The notes below the pieces were generated by a model. That model searched no databases. It had not been told where the DNA came from and worked only from the letters and a program-made list of their open reading frames with translations. 64,000 nt of DNA from an uncultured Bacteroidales bacterium (GTDB lineage Bacteria; Bacteroidota; Bacteroidia; Bacteroidales; Bacteroidaceae): positions 1 to 64,000 of the forward strand of contig CACZCZ010000007.1 of the NCBI GenBank assembly GCA_902779845.1, given 5' to 3'. Positions 1-8,128 of this stretch are shown here, piece after piece. Made by a program: the position numbers and the translations under genes. The number at the start of each line of letters is the position of its first letter. Within the stretch, counting starts at the first letter, position 1.

Positions 1-1
1 C

Positions 2-127
2 GACCTGGACGGCAACGGCCGTATCGATCCCGACGAATGGCAGAAGCAATGTCCCTGCTTCGATGCCCTCTTAGACTATGCCGACCTCGAACCCGCCGGT
101 CTCCTCGACGGCACCCTCGAGGACTAA
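2..127 (+). CDS. C-terminal end of an EF-hand-containing protein (partial)
   Basis: Only the last 41 codons are in the window; the reading frame enters from the left edge and stops at 125-127. The visible part contains one canonical EF-hand loop, DLDGNGRIDPDE, with Asp at positions 1, 3 and 9, Asn at 5 and Glu at 12, so calcium binding is likely. EF-hand and dockerin-like loops of this kind end many secreted Bacteroidetes proteins, but nothing here tells what the upstream domain does. A perfect hairpin follows seven bases after the stop. Confidence 0.6.
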   Translation, partial: DLDGNGRIDPDEWQKQCPCFDALLDYADLEPAGLLDGTLED

Positions 128-133
128 ACGAAA

Positions 134-165
134 CAGCAGCTACAACTTTCGGGTTGTAGCTGCTG
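134..165 (+). terminator. Hairpin after the EF-hand gene
   Basis: A perfect 13-bp stem (134-146 with 153-165) closes a 6-base loop just after the stop codon. There is no strong T-run after it, so its role as an intrinsic terminator is inferred from position and stem quality. Confidence 0.55.
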
Positions 166-287
166 GTGGTTTCCACTGATATTGACTCTATTGAAAAGTC
201 TTGCAATTTTTCACCTATAAACCTTGTGGCATACGTGGGGACATACATCACTTTTTTACCACGAGACGTAAGAATTGTCGAGTAGAA

Positions 288-319
288 TTTGGCAGAATCG
301 CAGAAGATGCGTTCCTTTG
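288..319 (+). promoter_or_regulatory. Bacteroidetes-type promoter, conserved module copy 1
   Basis: TTTG at 288-291 and TTCCTTTG at 312-319 are separated by 20 bases, close to the Bacteroidetes -33/-7 consensus (TTTG, TAnnTTTG). The spacer as well as the boxes are nearly identical to the element at 9107-9138, about 4 differences over 36 bases. It lies 24 bases upstream of the first small ORF at 344. Confidence 0.55.
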
Positions 320-343
320 CACCACGAAAGAAGTTATATACTT

Positions 344-496
344 ATGGCATATACAAAAGAAACACTTGTGGTCAGCAATCCTTCGGCAAAAGTGCTGAAA
401 GCGGTTGAGGAACTGAGGAAGTACAAACTTGCTCAGTTGCAGAAGTTGCGTTCAATGAAGCCAGAAGACTTCTCTCGTCGTGTGATATTGGCATAA
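344..496 (+). CDS. Small hypothetical protein (50 aa), first of three coupled ORFs
   Basis: The first ATG after the promoter at 288-319 opens a 50-aa frame; a longer reading from 275 would start upstream of the promoter -7 box, so 344 is preferred. The product is basic and mostly helical in appearance (VLKAVEELRKYKLAQLQKL), with no signal peptide or membrane segment. I do not recognise a family. Its stop overlaps the next ORF's ATG (TAATG), which suggests translational coupling. Short basic proteins at the front of such mini-operons are sometimes antitoxins, but nothing here proves that. Confidence 0.5.
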   Translation: MAYTKETLVVSNPSAKVLKAVEELRKYKLAQLQKLRSMKPEDFSRRVILA

Positions 497-633
497 TGGA
501 AGCTTCTTATTCCATCATTCAAAGAGATAGTGAATATCGCATTTTACTGACTCCCGTGAATACAGGAGTGCTGCCACAGCATATTCAAGATTGTATTGCA
601 GAAAGAAAATTAGTCATCAAGTATCAGGAGTGA
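496..633 (+). CDS. Small hypothetical protein (45 aa), second of three coupled ORFs
   Basis: This frame begins at the ATG overlapping the stop of the previous ORF and ends in TGATG, overlapping the start of the next. The 45-aa product has no signal peptide, membrane segment or known motif that I can recognise. The overlaps on both sides are the main evidence that it is translated. Together with the following ORF it could also be one gene split by a frameshift, which cannot be settled from this sequence alone. Confidence 0.4.
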   Translation: MEASYSIIQRDSEYRILLTPVNTGVLPQHIQDCIAERKLVIKYQE

Positions 634-773
634 TGAATACCCCTATTCAACTTGATAACTATGATGATAATGGCGTAGGATATAGTCTATTCTTTCACTT
701 TATTGCAAGAGAAAGCCACAGCGACATTGTGGAAATGCTGAAGGAAGATATTATTGAGGTGAGTGGAAAATAA
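633..773 (+). CDS. Small hypothetical protein (46 aa), third of three coupled ORFs
   Basis: It starts in the TGATG overlap with the preceding ORF; the in-frame ATG at 591 lies inside that ORF and is less likely. The product is acidic with a hydrophobic centre (GYSLFFHFIARES) and an amphipathic C-terminal helix. No family is recognised. A perfect 12-bp hairpin follows 20 bases after its stop, closing the three-ORF unit. Confidence 0.4.
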   Translation: MNTPIQLDNYDDNGVGYSLFFHFIARESHSDIVEMLKEDIIEVSGK

Positions 774-793
774 TAACGACCTCTACACACAAC

Positions 794-833
794 GATTGCC
801 ACAAGACGCCTCACAGCAACCCTTGTGGCAATC
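794..833. terminator. Hairpin between convergent genes
   Basis: A perfect 12-bp stem (794-805 with 822-833) sits between the plus-strand small ORFs and the minus-strand HD-domain gene. It could end transcription from either side. Confidence 0.5.
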
Positions 834-849
834 GGTTTATAGTATTAGT

Positions 850-1827
850 TTACCACCTTGCGTGCAGTATCTCCGCATGGGTGGAACTATCCTCCAAAAG
901 GATATCGACGGTATAGCGCTTCTCGGTATTAGCATATTGGAAGGTAAGGCTGTCCGACATCGTGTACCAGCCTGCGGCATTGCTCAAAAGATGATACAAG
1001 CTATCTGGTGTGACATCCTGAAACGCTACCACAAGCGTGTCTATCGCATCACCAGTTATCATCGTTTCGCCCATCTTATATTCAAGGACCTCAAAGTCTG
1101 GCAGCCGCAGGCCCGACAGCTTTTCAATCTTATCAGGCGTATCAAATAACGCACGCCGCTTCTCTGGGTTGGATTCAAACTCTGCTCTCTCGTTAAAAGC
1201 AAGGAAAATGAATCCTACTAGTCCAACCCCTAATAGAATACATACTACGAGGCAACCTAAGCCCCATTTCGTTCCTGATGTCATTGTTGCTATTGTTTTA
1301 TTGTTCGTTTCTCTTACAATCTTCCGATAGAAGTCCTCATAATGTGGATTTGCAACTAATTCAGCGCCTTGCGGCGTAGCCATTCGTTGAGGTAAAGGTG
1401 TAATTCCTACACGAGGCAAATCCATGCGGTCTGCATCGAAACATATGTCGATGGTCAGGTCGCCTGTCCTATGGGTTATGGTGTGTAGCTCGCAGGCTTT
1501 CTTCAACTTCGCAATCTGTTCATCGGTCATATCCTGCAGTTTCGTGTGACGAATCGTATCTATCAGACATGATGCTCGTTTGCCATGATCGATGTCGTGA
1601 CCATTATTCATCCGCTCAGAGTCATGGAGGTAGGCAAAGGCGAGGATGACATCCAAGTCAGCCCCCTCTTTATACAGCAACTGCCCGAACCTGGCCACTC
1701 GGTCCCAATGCTCCACGCCGTGTGTCCGACCCATCTCTTTGGGCCAACGGCTGTCACTGAAGCGCCGCAGCGCCTCAACGTCCACATTGGAATGCCCGTC
1801 CCTAAAAATGTTCCTTAACCATCGCAT
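850..1827 (-). CDS. HD-domain phosphohydrolase-like protein with C-terminal membrane-anchored domain
   Basis: The 325-aa product has two parts. Residues about 1-175 form an HD-type domain: HGVEHWDRV supplies the first His, AYLHDSER the HD pair, and a later Asp lies in CFDADRMDLPR. HD proteins hydrolyse phosphoesters of nucleotides or other small molecules; the substrate here is unknown. Around residues 186-212 there is one strong membrane segment (GCLVVCILLGVGLVGFIFLA), followed by about 110 residues with no recognised motif. An internal ATG just before the membrane segment (MTSGTKWG) means the second part may be, or once was, a separate gene. No signal peptide is visible. Confidence 0.7.
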   Translation of the reverse strand: MRWLRNIFRDGHSNVDVEALRRFSDSRWPKEMGRTHGVEHWDRVARFGQLLYKEGADLDVILAFAYLHDSERMNNGHDIDHGKRASCLIDTIRHTKLQDMTDEQIAKLKKACELHTITHRTGDLTIDICFDADRMDLPRVGITPLPQRMATPQGAELVANPHYEDFYRKIVRETNNKTIATMTSGTKWGLGCLVVCILLGVGLVGFIFLAFNERAEFESNPEKRRALFDTPDKIEKLSGLRLPDFEVLEYKMGETMITGDAIDTLVVAFQDVTPDSLYHLLSNAAGWYTMSDSLTFQYANTEKRYTVDILLEDSSTHAEILHARW

Positions 1828-1950
1828 TGCATATCCTTATAACGTTTTCAGTTCTGTTTTATTCTATTTCATTAGACTCGCTTCTGCTAACCAGCACCCT
1901 AGCACATCACTATTTAGAGGATAGTATAAAGCTTCTGTCCCCCAGATTCG

Positions 1951-2106
1951 CTAATCAACGCAAGGCATTTCGTCAATTTCACCACTTTGTAACATTCTGT
2001 AGTGTATCTCGATAGCCTTATCAAGCCTATCTGCTTCTGATTCTAATTGTTTCTTTGTCATAAATGATTTGAACAAATTTTTACATGCATCAATAAATAA
2101 ATCCAT
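1951..2106 (-). CDS. Possible small protein (51 aa)
   Basis: A short minus-strand frame starts at an ATG (2104-2106) and ends in TAG. The product contains a charged helical segment, TKKQLESEADRLDKAIEIHY, that looks like real protein, and the amino-acid mix differs from random AT-rich translation. No promoter or family is recognised. It is the only plausible gene between 1828 and 2584. Confidence 0.3.
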   Translation of the reverse strand: MDLFIDACKNLFKSFMTKKQLESEADRLDKAIEIHYRMLQSGEIDEMPCVD

Positions 2107-2584
2107 AGTTTCTATAAATCCATTTTTTAGTTAAAGGAATGCTACCAGACTGGTAACCCCATGCCCATCCGTTCCAATTCTTAGACGGCTTACAGCTATG
2201 AGTGATGCTTTATTCATTCGTTGTATTATCCAGCAACTTGTTTAACTCCGTTTGCTATTCTTCACGATTAGGCAGATAGAGCTGATATCGGGCTTCATGT
2301 CAATTGTCCAGACACTGTTTGGATTTTTGAGGAATCGTACGTTGAGCAAATTCATGTTGTCTAAATTAGTGAGACACGTCTCACATATTCAGAATCGTTT
2401 TTCCATTATTGTGTCTGACGTTGCCTTCAAACCCGTCTTTGATGTTTTCTCGTCTATCGTCATTTCCTAATAACGTTTTTTAGGAGGTACTATTGTGCCT
2501 TTCGTTGTCGCATTGACATTTGCTATAGTTATTCTCTGCGTTTCTTGGCACATTCATTGTTGATGTTTCGTTAGGTTTCTAGCT
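2107..2584. other. AT-rich stretch with no convincing gene
   Basis: Only short broken frames occur on both strands, for example minus-strand pieces near 2260-2465 that may be decayed coding sequence. I see no promoter, RNA gene or repeat that I can name. Confidence 0.5.
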
Positions 2585-2998
2585 TCATTGGAAAGGACCC
2601 ACGTAATGAAACGCTATTGGTTGCACTTCCATCCATCCATTCATATGAGTGAATTCGCCAGAGAAATACTTCCATAAGAGTTCGCCTTTCTCCATCATAT
2701 AGACTTCATAAACGAGATGATTGTCACCTAAGCATGTGAAAACATATAGACCTCGCCTTGGAACAAGCATAGATTCATTCTCAATTTTAGTCCATTGTTG
2801 TTGTATTCGTCTTATTCGATTGATTTTTAAAGTAATTATGTCGAAGGATTCGTAACAGTAAGCAGAGATATAATCATTTCCATATTTTTCGGAAATCTTA
2901 ATATCATTAATATGCAAGATAGTAGCAAATGATTCCGTTTTGCTATACTCTACTTCCACATATTCGGTTGTACCTATATAATTCAATATACTATCCAT
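2585..2998 (-). CDS. WYL-like domain protein, last gene of the helicase cluster
   Basis: The 137-aa product has an N-terminal half that resembles a WYL-type beta fold: a YVEVEYSK strand, then NDYISAYCYES followed by LKINRIRRI, which matches the usual WYL ending of an 'AYC..' strand and a basic RI motif. WYL domains sense ligands, often nucleic acid or nucleotides, and frequently regulate or assist phage-defence loci. The C-terminal half (about residues 78-137) is not recognised. There is no separate DNA-binding helix-turn-helix. It starts 7 bases after the stop of the large helicase gene, so the two are almost certainly co-transcribed. The WYL call is by pattern only. Confidence 0.55.
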   Translation of the reverse strand: MDSILNYIGTTEYVEVEYSKTESFATILHINDIKISEKYGNDYISAYCYESFDIITLKINRIRRIQQQWTKIENESMLVPRRGLYVFTCLGDNHLVYEVYMMEKGELLWKYFSGEFTHMNGWMEVQPIAFHYVGPFQ

Positions 2999-3005
2999 AT
3001 CTACT

Positions 3006-6000
3006 TTAAATTGAAGAAAGAGGTGCGGTTTCTAACATCAAACTTCTCGCTTTAATAATAAGTGAATTAGCCGTTGTTATCAGCATTGGGTTTTGATTAC
3101 GATACCTCAAAGCGACACAAATAATATGATTCTCCGAATTATTTCTGTCGAATTCTTTTGGTAAGAAATGGAAATCAGCATTCTCTATACGAACATTTCC
3201 TTGAATATTCGCTCTATGGATATTTCTTAATGCCTGTTCCGCTTTTTGTTTTTCCTGTGCCGTAGAAGTTGTCTTAATTATTTCTAACTTATCAACAACT
3301 TGTGATGGGATAACAATAAGATGACTTTGCCCTATTCGTTCTATCGCATCTGGGAATGCAATAAGTGTATTTGTATCGACAATATATGTTTTACCGTTTA
3401 TGATATTGTCATCTAAATTCTGGCGAGTTGTGTATTCTACCAAATAACCCAAGGGCAAAGATGGATTCGAATGTTTCCGTATATAATCTTTGTTTCCTAC
3501 AACGATTAAGGCCGAACGCGCTCTTGTTACGGCGACATTGACTAAATTGGGAACCGAAGAATCAATCCATCGTATTTTGGAATCGGGAGAGTTATCAGTT
3601 ACGACTAAACTATAAATAATTATATCCCGTTCATCACCTTGGAATTTATGAACTGTATCTGCCACAATTCTACTTCGATATGCCTGAGGTAACTTAGAAT
3701 TTATTTCCTGAGCTTGATGCTTAAATGGCGAGATAATACCGATATTGATATCTGTGTATAGATTTGCTAATTTTTCAGCTATTTCTATGCACTTTTTTAC
3801 TTCAGAGTCATTCCTGTTGATGATACTTGATGTTTGTGTACCCTTAACATCGACCCAGAAAACACCTTTTGTTTTGAGCTCAGGGTGTTTATCTATAAAT
3901 TTAATTTTCAAATTAATACCCAATCTACGATAAAAGAACTCATTTGAGAACCCTATTACGTGAGGGTGGCATCTATAGTGGCTATCAAGAACAACTGACC
4001 GATTATTATCCTTTGCCGAGGTAATCAAATCATTACAGTAGTCCCAGAGCGATTTTTCCGAATAATGTACCAAAGGGTTTTGTCCGATTGATAATTTGTT
4101 TTTTATTAATAGCTCATCGTCAGGCTTTATAATAGCTATATGACGTAATTGAAGGGGATCACCTATCACGACCAATTGCTTTGTACGTTGAATAAGAGGA
4201 AGAGCTGAAGCTATATCACATTGAGAAGCCTCATCTATAATCACCATGTCAAATATCTCTTTTTCCAAAGGAAATGCATTTTTTGCAGACAAGCTAGTTA
4301 CAGCATTAAGTCTACAAACATTTAAGAAATCTTGTGCATGTTCAACGTAGGTTTGAAAAGCGTTTGGTTGCCACGGTACGCTATTGGGTAAATAGTTAGT
4401 GTAGCGAGCTATTGCATTTGTCGAGTTTGAGGATGACAAAAATTTTGAAACACAATTTTTTAGCAAATCTAGGCCTAGTTGGCTTATGTGCTCCTTATTC
4501 TGTTGTATTGTTGCGGTGATTTGATTATATTGAGATTCTATTGACATAACTTTTTGTCGACAATCCGAAATCTCATTAAGAATATTATTTTCATTGTTAT
4601 GAATTTCTGTCATTACACGATCATGTTGTTCTCGGTATCTTTGGCTTTGTTTCCGATAATAAATAATACGCTCAATCTTTTCAATAGCAAAAGAACACAG
4701 ACTTATTAACTGGTCTGCATTTTTAACATCTGCTACACACTTAACGCCTGTTCTTTCTTCCAAAAATGAGGACATCGCATCAGGTAAAGATAGAACTGAA
4801 TTTAAGATCCTTTCTGAATAATTATTCTTTTGAAATAGTAAAAAGAATAGTTTCCTTAAACCAGATACTTTCGTTTGTAAAGAATTCAACTCTTTTTTAT
4901 ATACATTTTTATATGAGGACCATTCTATTCCTGTGTCAGAAGTATACGGTACAATATCAGAATAATTGGATGTGAGTTCATTCTGTTGTGCATTGTACTC
5001 ATCTTCTTGCTTCTCTCTCTGTAATAACAAGTCTTGTTTTCTCCTCTCTAAGACAGAAAGACGATCCTTTAAGAATACATATGAACTCAATCTACCATAA
5101 GCCTCATGTATTTTATCGCAGGCCTCTTTATAGTCACTAAACAGTTGATTATATCTGGTTTCGTTAAAATGTAGATTCGGAATCCTCGTTCTTAATTCGT
5201 TAAGATAAGGGAGCAAAGAGTTTAACATAGTAGAACGTGAGCCAAAGCGAAGCATATATCGTTCTGGTTCCACGCTATCGTAACGTTCCTTGATATTGTC
5301 TATCGCCTTGTTGTTTTTACTAGCAATTAAAACCCTTTTTCCTCGGGTTATAGCGTTGACAACGAGATTCAATATCATTTGTGTTTTCCCTGTTCCAGGA
5401 GGACCTGTAATAACAGAGAATTTATTATTTAGCGCAGTAGCGATTGCGACACGTTGACTCTCATCCATTTCTCTAACTTGGAGAAGGGTCTCAGGATCTA
5501 TATCATCAACAACATTTTCATCAATAAATCCGTTTAAGAAGCTTTGTAATAGAGGGCTCTGATCAAGATTTTGCAGTTTCCCTAATTCCGATTGAATTTG
5601 GCTGAGTGAAACATCTTCATTTGAAAGCGCCAAAATGAGATTCCCATCAAGGATTAAATTATTGGCAATTGCGTCTTTTAGGATTTGTTCTAATTTGTCT
5701 ATTGTACAATTAGGCTCCTTTATGAATGCTTCTATATCGTCACTAATAGCGGAGGATATTCCCAGCCTTTCCAGCTCGTCACGATTCAGAGAGAATTCGT
5801 ATAGAGGAATTGTGAGTGATTGTATCTTATAATCAAAATCTCTAAGATCTTCTTGAGGGTAAATAAAGTTCAACAATTTGATCTGCACGTTATTAATAGA
5901 TACAGGTAAACCTATGTATAGATTTTTAGGCCAGCGTGTAATCGCTTTGTTAAAGTTTTGTTTATACTCACATTCAAAATTAGGATCACTTTGGATATCA

Positions 6001-6977
6001 ATTTTGAAGACCACACCCCCTTGACTATCATCTATATCCATTGGATATGAATAAGGAGTACCTATATCCGAGGATTTTTTACGCTCATACTTAATTACAG
6101 CCTCATAAAACTGGATGACCTGTTTCTCGAAAGTCTCAGAAGGAACAATGTTATCAACAATATTCTGAAGAATTCGTGGGTTTGGGCTTCCATCATTTAA
6201 GGCACGTGAAAATTCAACCTTGACAATCTTCTTCTCTTCACCTTTCAAAATGAATACCAACATGTTTATTGTACCACGACCAGAAAGAGCGCCTACCTGT
6301 CTATTTATAATATCTTCCTCAGAAATATCGAAGAGTCTGGCAAAAGCTCCTATCTTTGCGGCTCCAAGATTCTGCGGGCCTACACAGAAGAATAGTTGTT
6401 GAGATGTGATACCGTCATTTATGATATTGTACAAATGATTGATGTTTACAGTAGGAATATCTAAAATGTTCGAAAAGAAATGAAGGGTGGTACCCTCAGA
6501 CACTTTTATATCATCAACAGTTACATCATTCAAATATTTAGTGATTGCGACGATTCTTGGAGAATCAATATATTTTGCCAAATGCAATTTTGCTCGTTCT
6601 ATTGCACATTCGGAAGGTTCAATAAGGATAATCCTATTTACGCTCGGTCGTATACCAAGTTTGTTCATGTAATCAAGAAAACAGATAGTCGCCAATGCTT
6701 GACCGCACCCCCAATCAATAATCGTTAAATCCTTCTCAGTAAAGATTGTGATATCTTGTATGGAATCCAACGCAGAATAGATTTTCTCTTTATGCATCTT
6801 TCCGTATGCACAAATGTATTGAGCTAGTTCATCCTTATTCTCAAGGAGTTTCACCCCATGCGCTAAGCCTAACCATGGTGCCCTCCTTTTATCAGGTGGC
6901 AACACCTGAGAAGACAGATTTATAATAGTATCAAAAGAAACAGTTGGTTCAAGATTGAACAAATCATTATATTCCAT
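3006..6977 (-). CDS. Fusion: SAM methyltransferase-like + SF1 (Upf1/Dna2-type) helicase + PIN domain
   Basis: The 1323-aa protein has three recognisable parts. Residues about 40-250 look like a class I methyltransferase, with motif I DWGCGQA at about 88-94 and a later acidic strand IILIEPSE. Residues about 500-1160 are an SF1 helicase: Walker A GPPGTGKT at 525-532, DEASQ from 915, HYRCHP from 1000, QGDERD from 1113, and VAVTRAR near 1150. The stretch between Walker A and DEASQ is long and rich in coiled coil (about 600-880). Residues about 1197-1323 resemble a PIN nuclease domain, with IVDTNT (Asp at 1201) as the first acidic site. The two later acidic positions read SENHII and TTANS, so the nuclease site may be incomplete. 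It sits in a tight minus-strand cluster, 17 bases after the DUF1848 gene and 7 before the WYL-like gene. A role in anti-phage defence or nucleic-acid quality control is inferred. Confidence 0.85.
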   Translation of the reverse strand: MEYNDLFNLEPTVSFDTIINLSSQVLPPDKRRAPWLGLAHGVKLLENKDELAQYICAYGKMHKEKIYSALDSIQDITIFTEKDLTIIDWGCGQALATICFLDYMNKLGIRPSVNRIILIEPSECAIERAKLHLAKYIDSPRIVAITKYLNDVTVDDIKVSEGTTLHFFSNILDIPTVNINHLYNIINDGITSQQLFFCVGPQNLGAAKIGAFARLFDISEEDIINRQVGALSGRGTINMLVFILKGEEKKIVKVEFSRALNDGSPNPRILQNIVDNIVPSETFEKQVIQFYEAVIKYERKKSSDIGTPYSYPMDIDDSQGGVVFKIDIQSDPNFECEYKQNFNKAITRWPKNLYIGLPVSINNVQIKLLNFIYPQEDLRDFDYKIQSLTIPLYEFSLNRDELERLGISSAISDDIEAFIKEPNCTIDKLEQILKDAIANNLILDGNLILALSNEDVSLSQIQSELGKLQNLDQSPLLQSFLNGFIDENVVDDIDPETLLQVREMDESQRVAIATALNNKFSVITGPPGTGKTQMILNLVVNAITRGKRVLIASKNNKAIDNIKERYDSVEPERYMLRFGSRSTMLNSLLPYLNELRTRIPNLHFNETRYNQLFSDYKEACDKIHEAYGRLSSYVFLKDRLSVLERRKQDLLLQREKQEDEYNAQQNELTSNYSDIVPYTSDTGIEWSSYKNVYKKELNSLQTKVSGLRKLFFLLFQKNNYSERILNSVLSLPDAMSSFLEERTGVKCVADVKNADQLISLCSFAIEKIERIIYYRKQSQRYREQHDRVMTEIHNNENNILNEISDCRQKVMSIESQYNQITATIQQNKEHISQLGLDLLKNCVSKFLSSSNSTNAIARYTNYLPNSVPWQPNAFQTYVEHAQDFLNVCRLNAVTSLSAKNAFPLEKEIFDMVIIDEASQCDIASALPLIQRTKQLVVIGDPLQLRHIAIIKPDDELLIKNKLSIGQNPLVHYSEKSLWDYCNDLITSAKDNNRSVVLDSHYRCHPHVIGFSNEFFYRRLGINLKIKFIDKHPELKTKGVFWVDVKGTQTSSIINRNDSEVKKCIEIAEKLANLYTDINIGIISPFKHQAQEINSKLPQAYRSRIVADTVHKFQGDERDIIIYSLVVTDNSPDSKIRWIDSSVPNLVNVAVTRARSALIVVGNKDYIRKHSNPSLPLGYLVEYTTRQNLDDNIINGKTYIVDTNTLIAFPDAIERIGQSHLIVIPSQVVDKLEIIKTTSTAQEKQKAEQALRNIHRANIQGNVRIENADFHFLPKEFDRNNSENHIICVALRYRNQNPMLITTANSLIIKARSLMLETAPLSSI

Positions 6978-6994
6978 ATGCCTATAATCTTATC

Positions 6995-8128
6995 TTATTT
7001 ACCTGTAATTGTTTCTGAAATGGGGTTCCCTTTATGACGCTTCCAGTTCTCTATGGCAAGCTGTTTTGTAGCATTAGCGTAACAGTACTCGCACAAATGT
7101 GGACACGTATTGTATTCACCAATATCTTTTGATGCCATGCATTCGCAGAACTGGCGTTGACCAGGATCTTTCCTGTGAGTGCTGATAAAAAAGTGATTCT
7201 GAGGCAGCAATATAGCCCCCTCTGGCAATTCCAAATCGCCGAAAAGTGACGGTGTAGGAACGTCTTCTATCTTCACCTTTATGAAGTCCATTAGTTCCTT
7301 GTCATCCCATGCAAGTCTGGTAATGAGATCGCCGTCTATACATCGATTATGCTTGATGCCGTATTTGGCTATATCTATCTTTTCACCGCAGGTTGCAAGT
7401 TGGAAATTCCATCCACAGTCCTTATTCATTGCAGAAAGCTTTTCTGCGAACTCTTCCATCTTTGCTGCATCCCATTCATGGTATGGAATACCGCTTACTT
7501 CAAGATTATGCTTGACTTTCTTGTACATGGCTATGTCCGCATAGCTAAAGACAAGTTTCTCCGTATAACCTTTCAGTTGATTGCCTATATTTTCAACTTT
7601 CTGTAGTAAGTCATCAATAGATATATCATCAGTTAATATCATTGGGTCGAATCGCCAGATAACACTTCCCACGCCTAACCTATCAACCAGACGTTTGAAG
7701 GTGTCAATACGATACAATAAAGGTTTTACTCCCTTTTCCAGACCTTCTTTAACGTAGTCATTTAAAGTGTATTGTATGTAGCATCTAATACCCCTTTCTT
7801 TCAGTTCATCTAAATGAGCAAGAAGCGGGGATGGATCTTTTGACCAGAATACGATGAAGCGAGTATTCTTATACGACACATAACCTTTAACCCCATTAAA
7901 TGGATTCGTCCATGCTGAATAACCGACCATCAGCCGATGGAAAAACCAATCAGCGTAAAAGGCAGGAATATCTGTACTCCGACTTGCTGAGATTATTATG
8001 GGAACTTGCATTTCAACATGTTCTCCATTTTCTCTAGGTAATATTTCTTTATGCCAGTTAGCCATAAGCTCTAAGGTCAAATCCAATTGTTTTCTGCAAA
8101 GAATCAATGGACGGTTCCCTGATTTCAT
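6995..8128 (-). CDS. DUF1848 family protein (Cys-rich C-terminus)
   Basis: The 377-aa product carries the family core: IIISASRSTDIPAFY near residue 44, a WTNPFN motif, WRFDPM in the middle, and a C-terminal cysteine cluster CECMASKDIGEYNTC followed by PHLCEYCYAN. The spacing of the last cysteines suggests a metal or iron-sulphur centre. DUF1848 proteins have no settled function. The first about 40 residues precede the usual family start, so an internal Met (MANWHKE or MQVPIII) may be the true start. The ATG directly abuts the TGA of the KilA-N gene and the stop lies 17 bases before the helicase gene. Confidence 0.85.
   Translation of the reverse strand: MKSGNRPLILCRKQLDLTLELMANWHKEILPRENGEHVEMQVPIIISASRSTDIPAFYADWFFHRLMVGYSAWTNPFNGVKGYVSYKNTRFIVFWSKDPSPLLAHLDELKERGIRCYIQYTLNDYVKEGLEKGVKPLLYRIDTFKRLVDRLGVGSVIWRFDPMILTDDISIDDLLQKVENIGNQLKGYTEKLVFSYADIAMYKKVKHNLEVSGIPYHEWDAAKMEEFAEKLSAMNKDCGWNFQLATCGEKIDIAKYGIKHNRCIDGDLITRLAWDDKELMDFIKVKIEDVPTPSLFGDLELPEGAILLPQNHFFISTHRKDPGQRQFCECMASKDIGEYNTCPHLCEYCYANATKQLAIENWKRHKGNPISETITGK

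Noticed and set aside
1646..1924. Plus-strand ORFs opposite and after the HD-domain gene
   Set aside because: Antisense shadows with no recognisable protein features.
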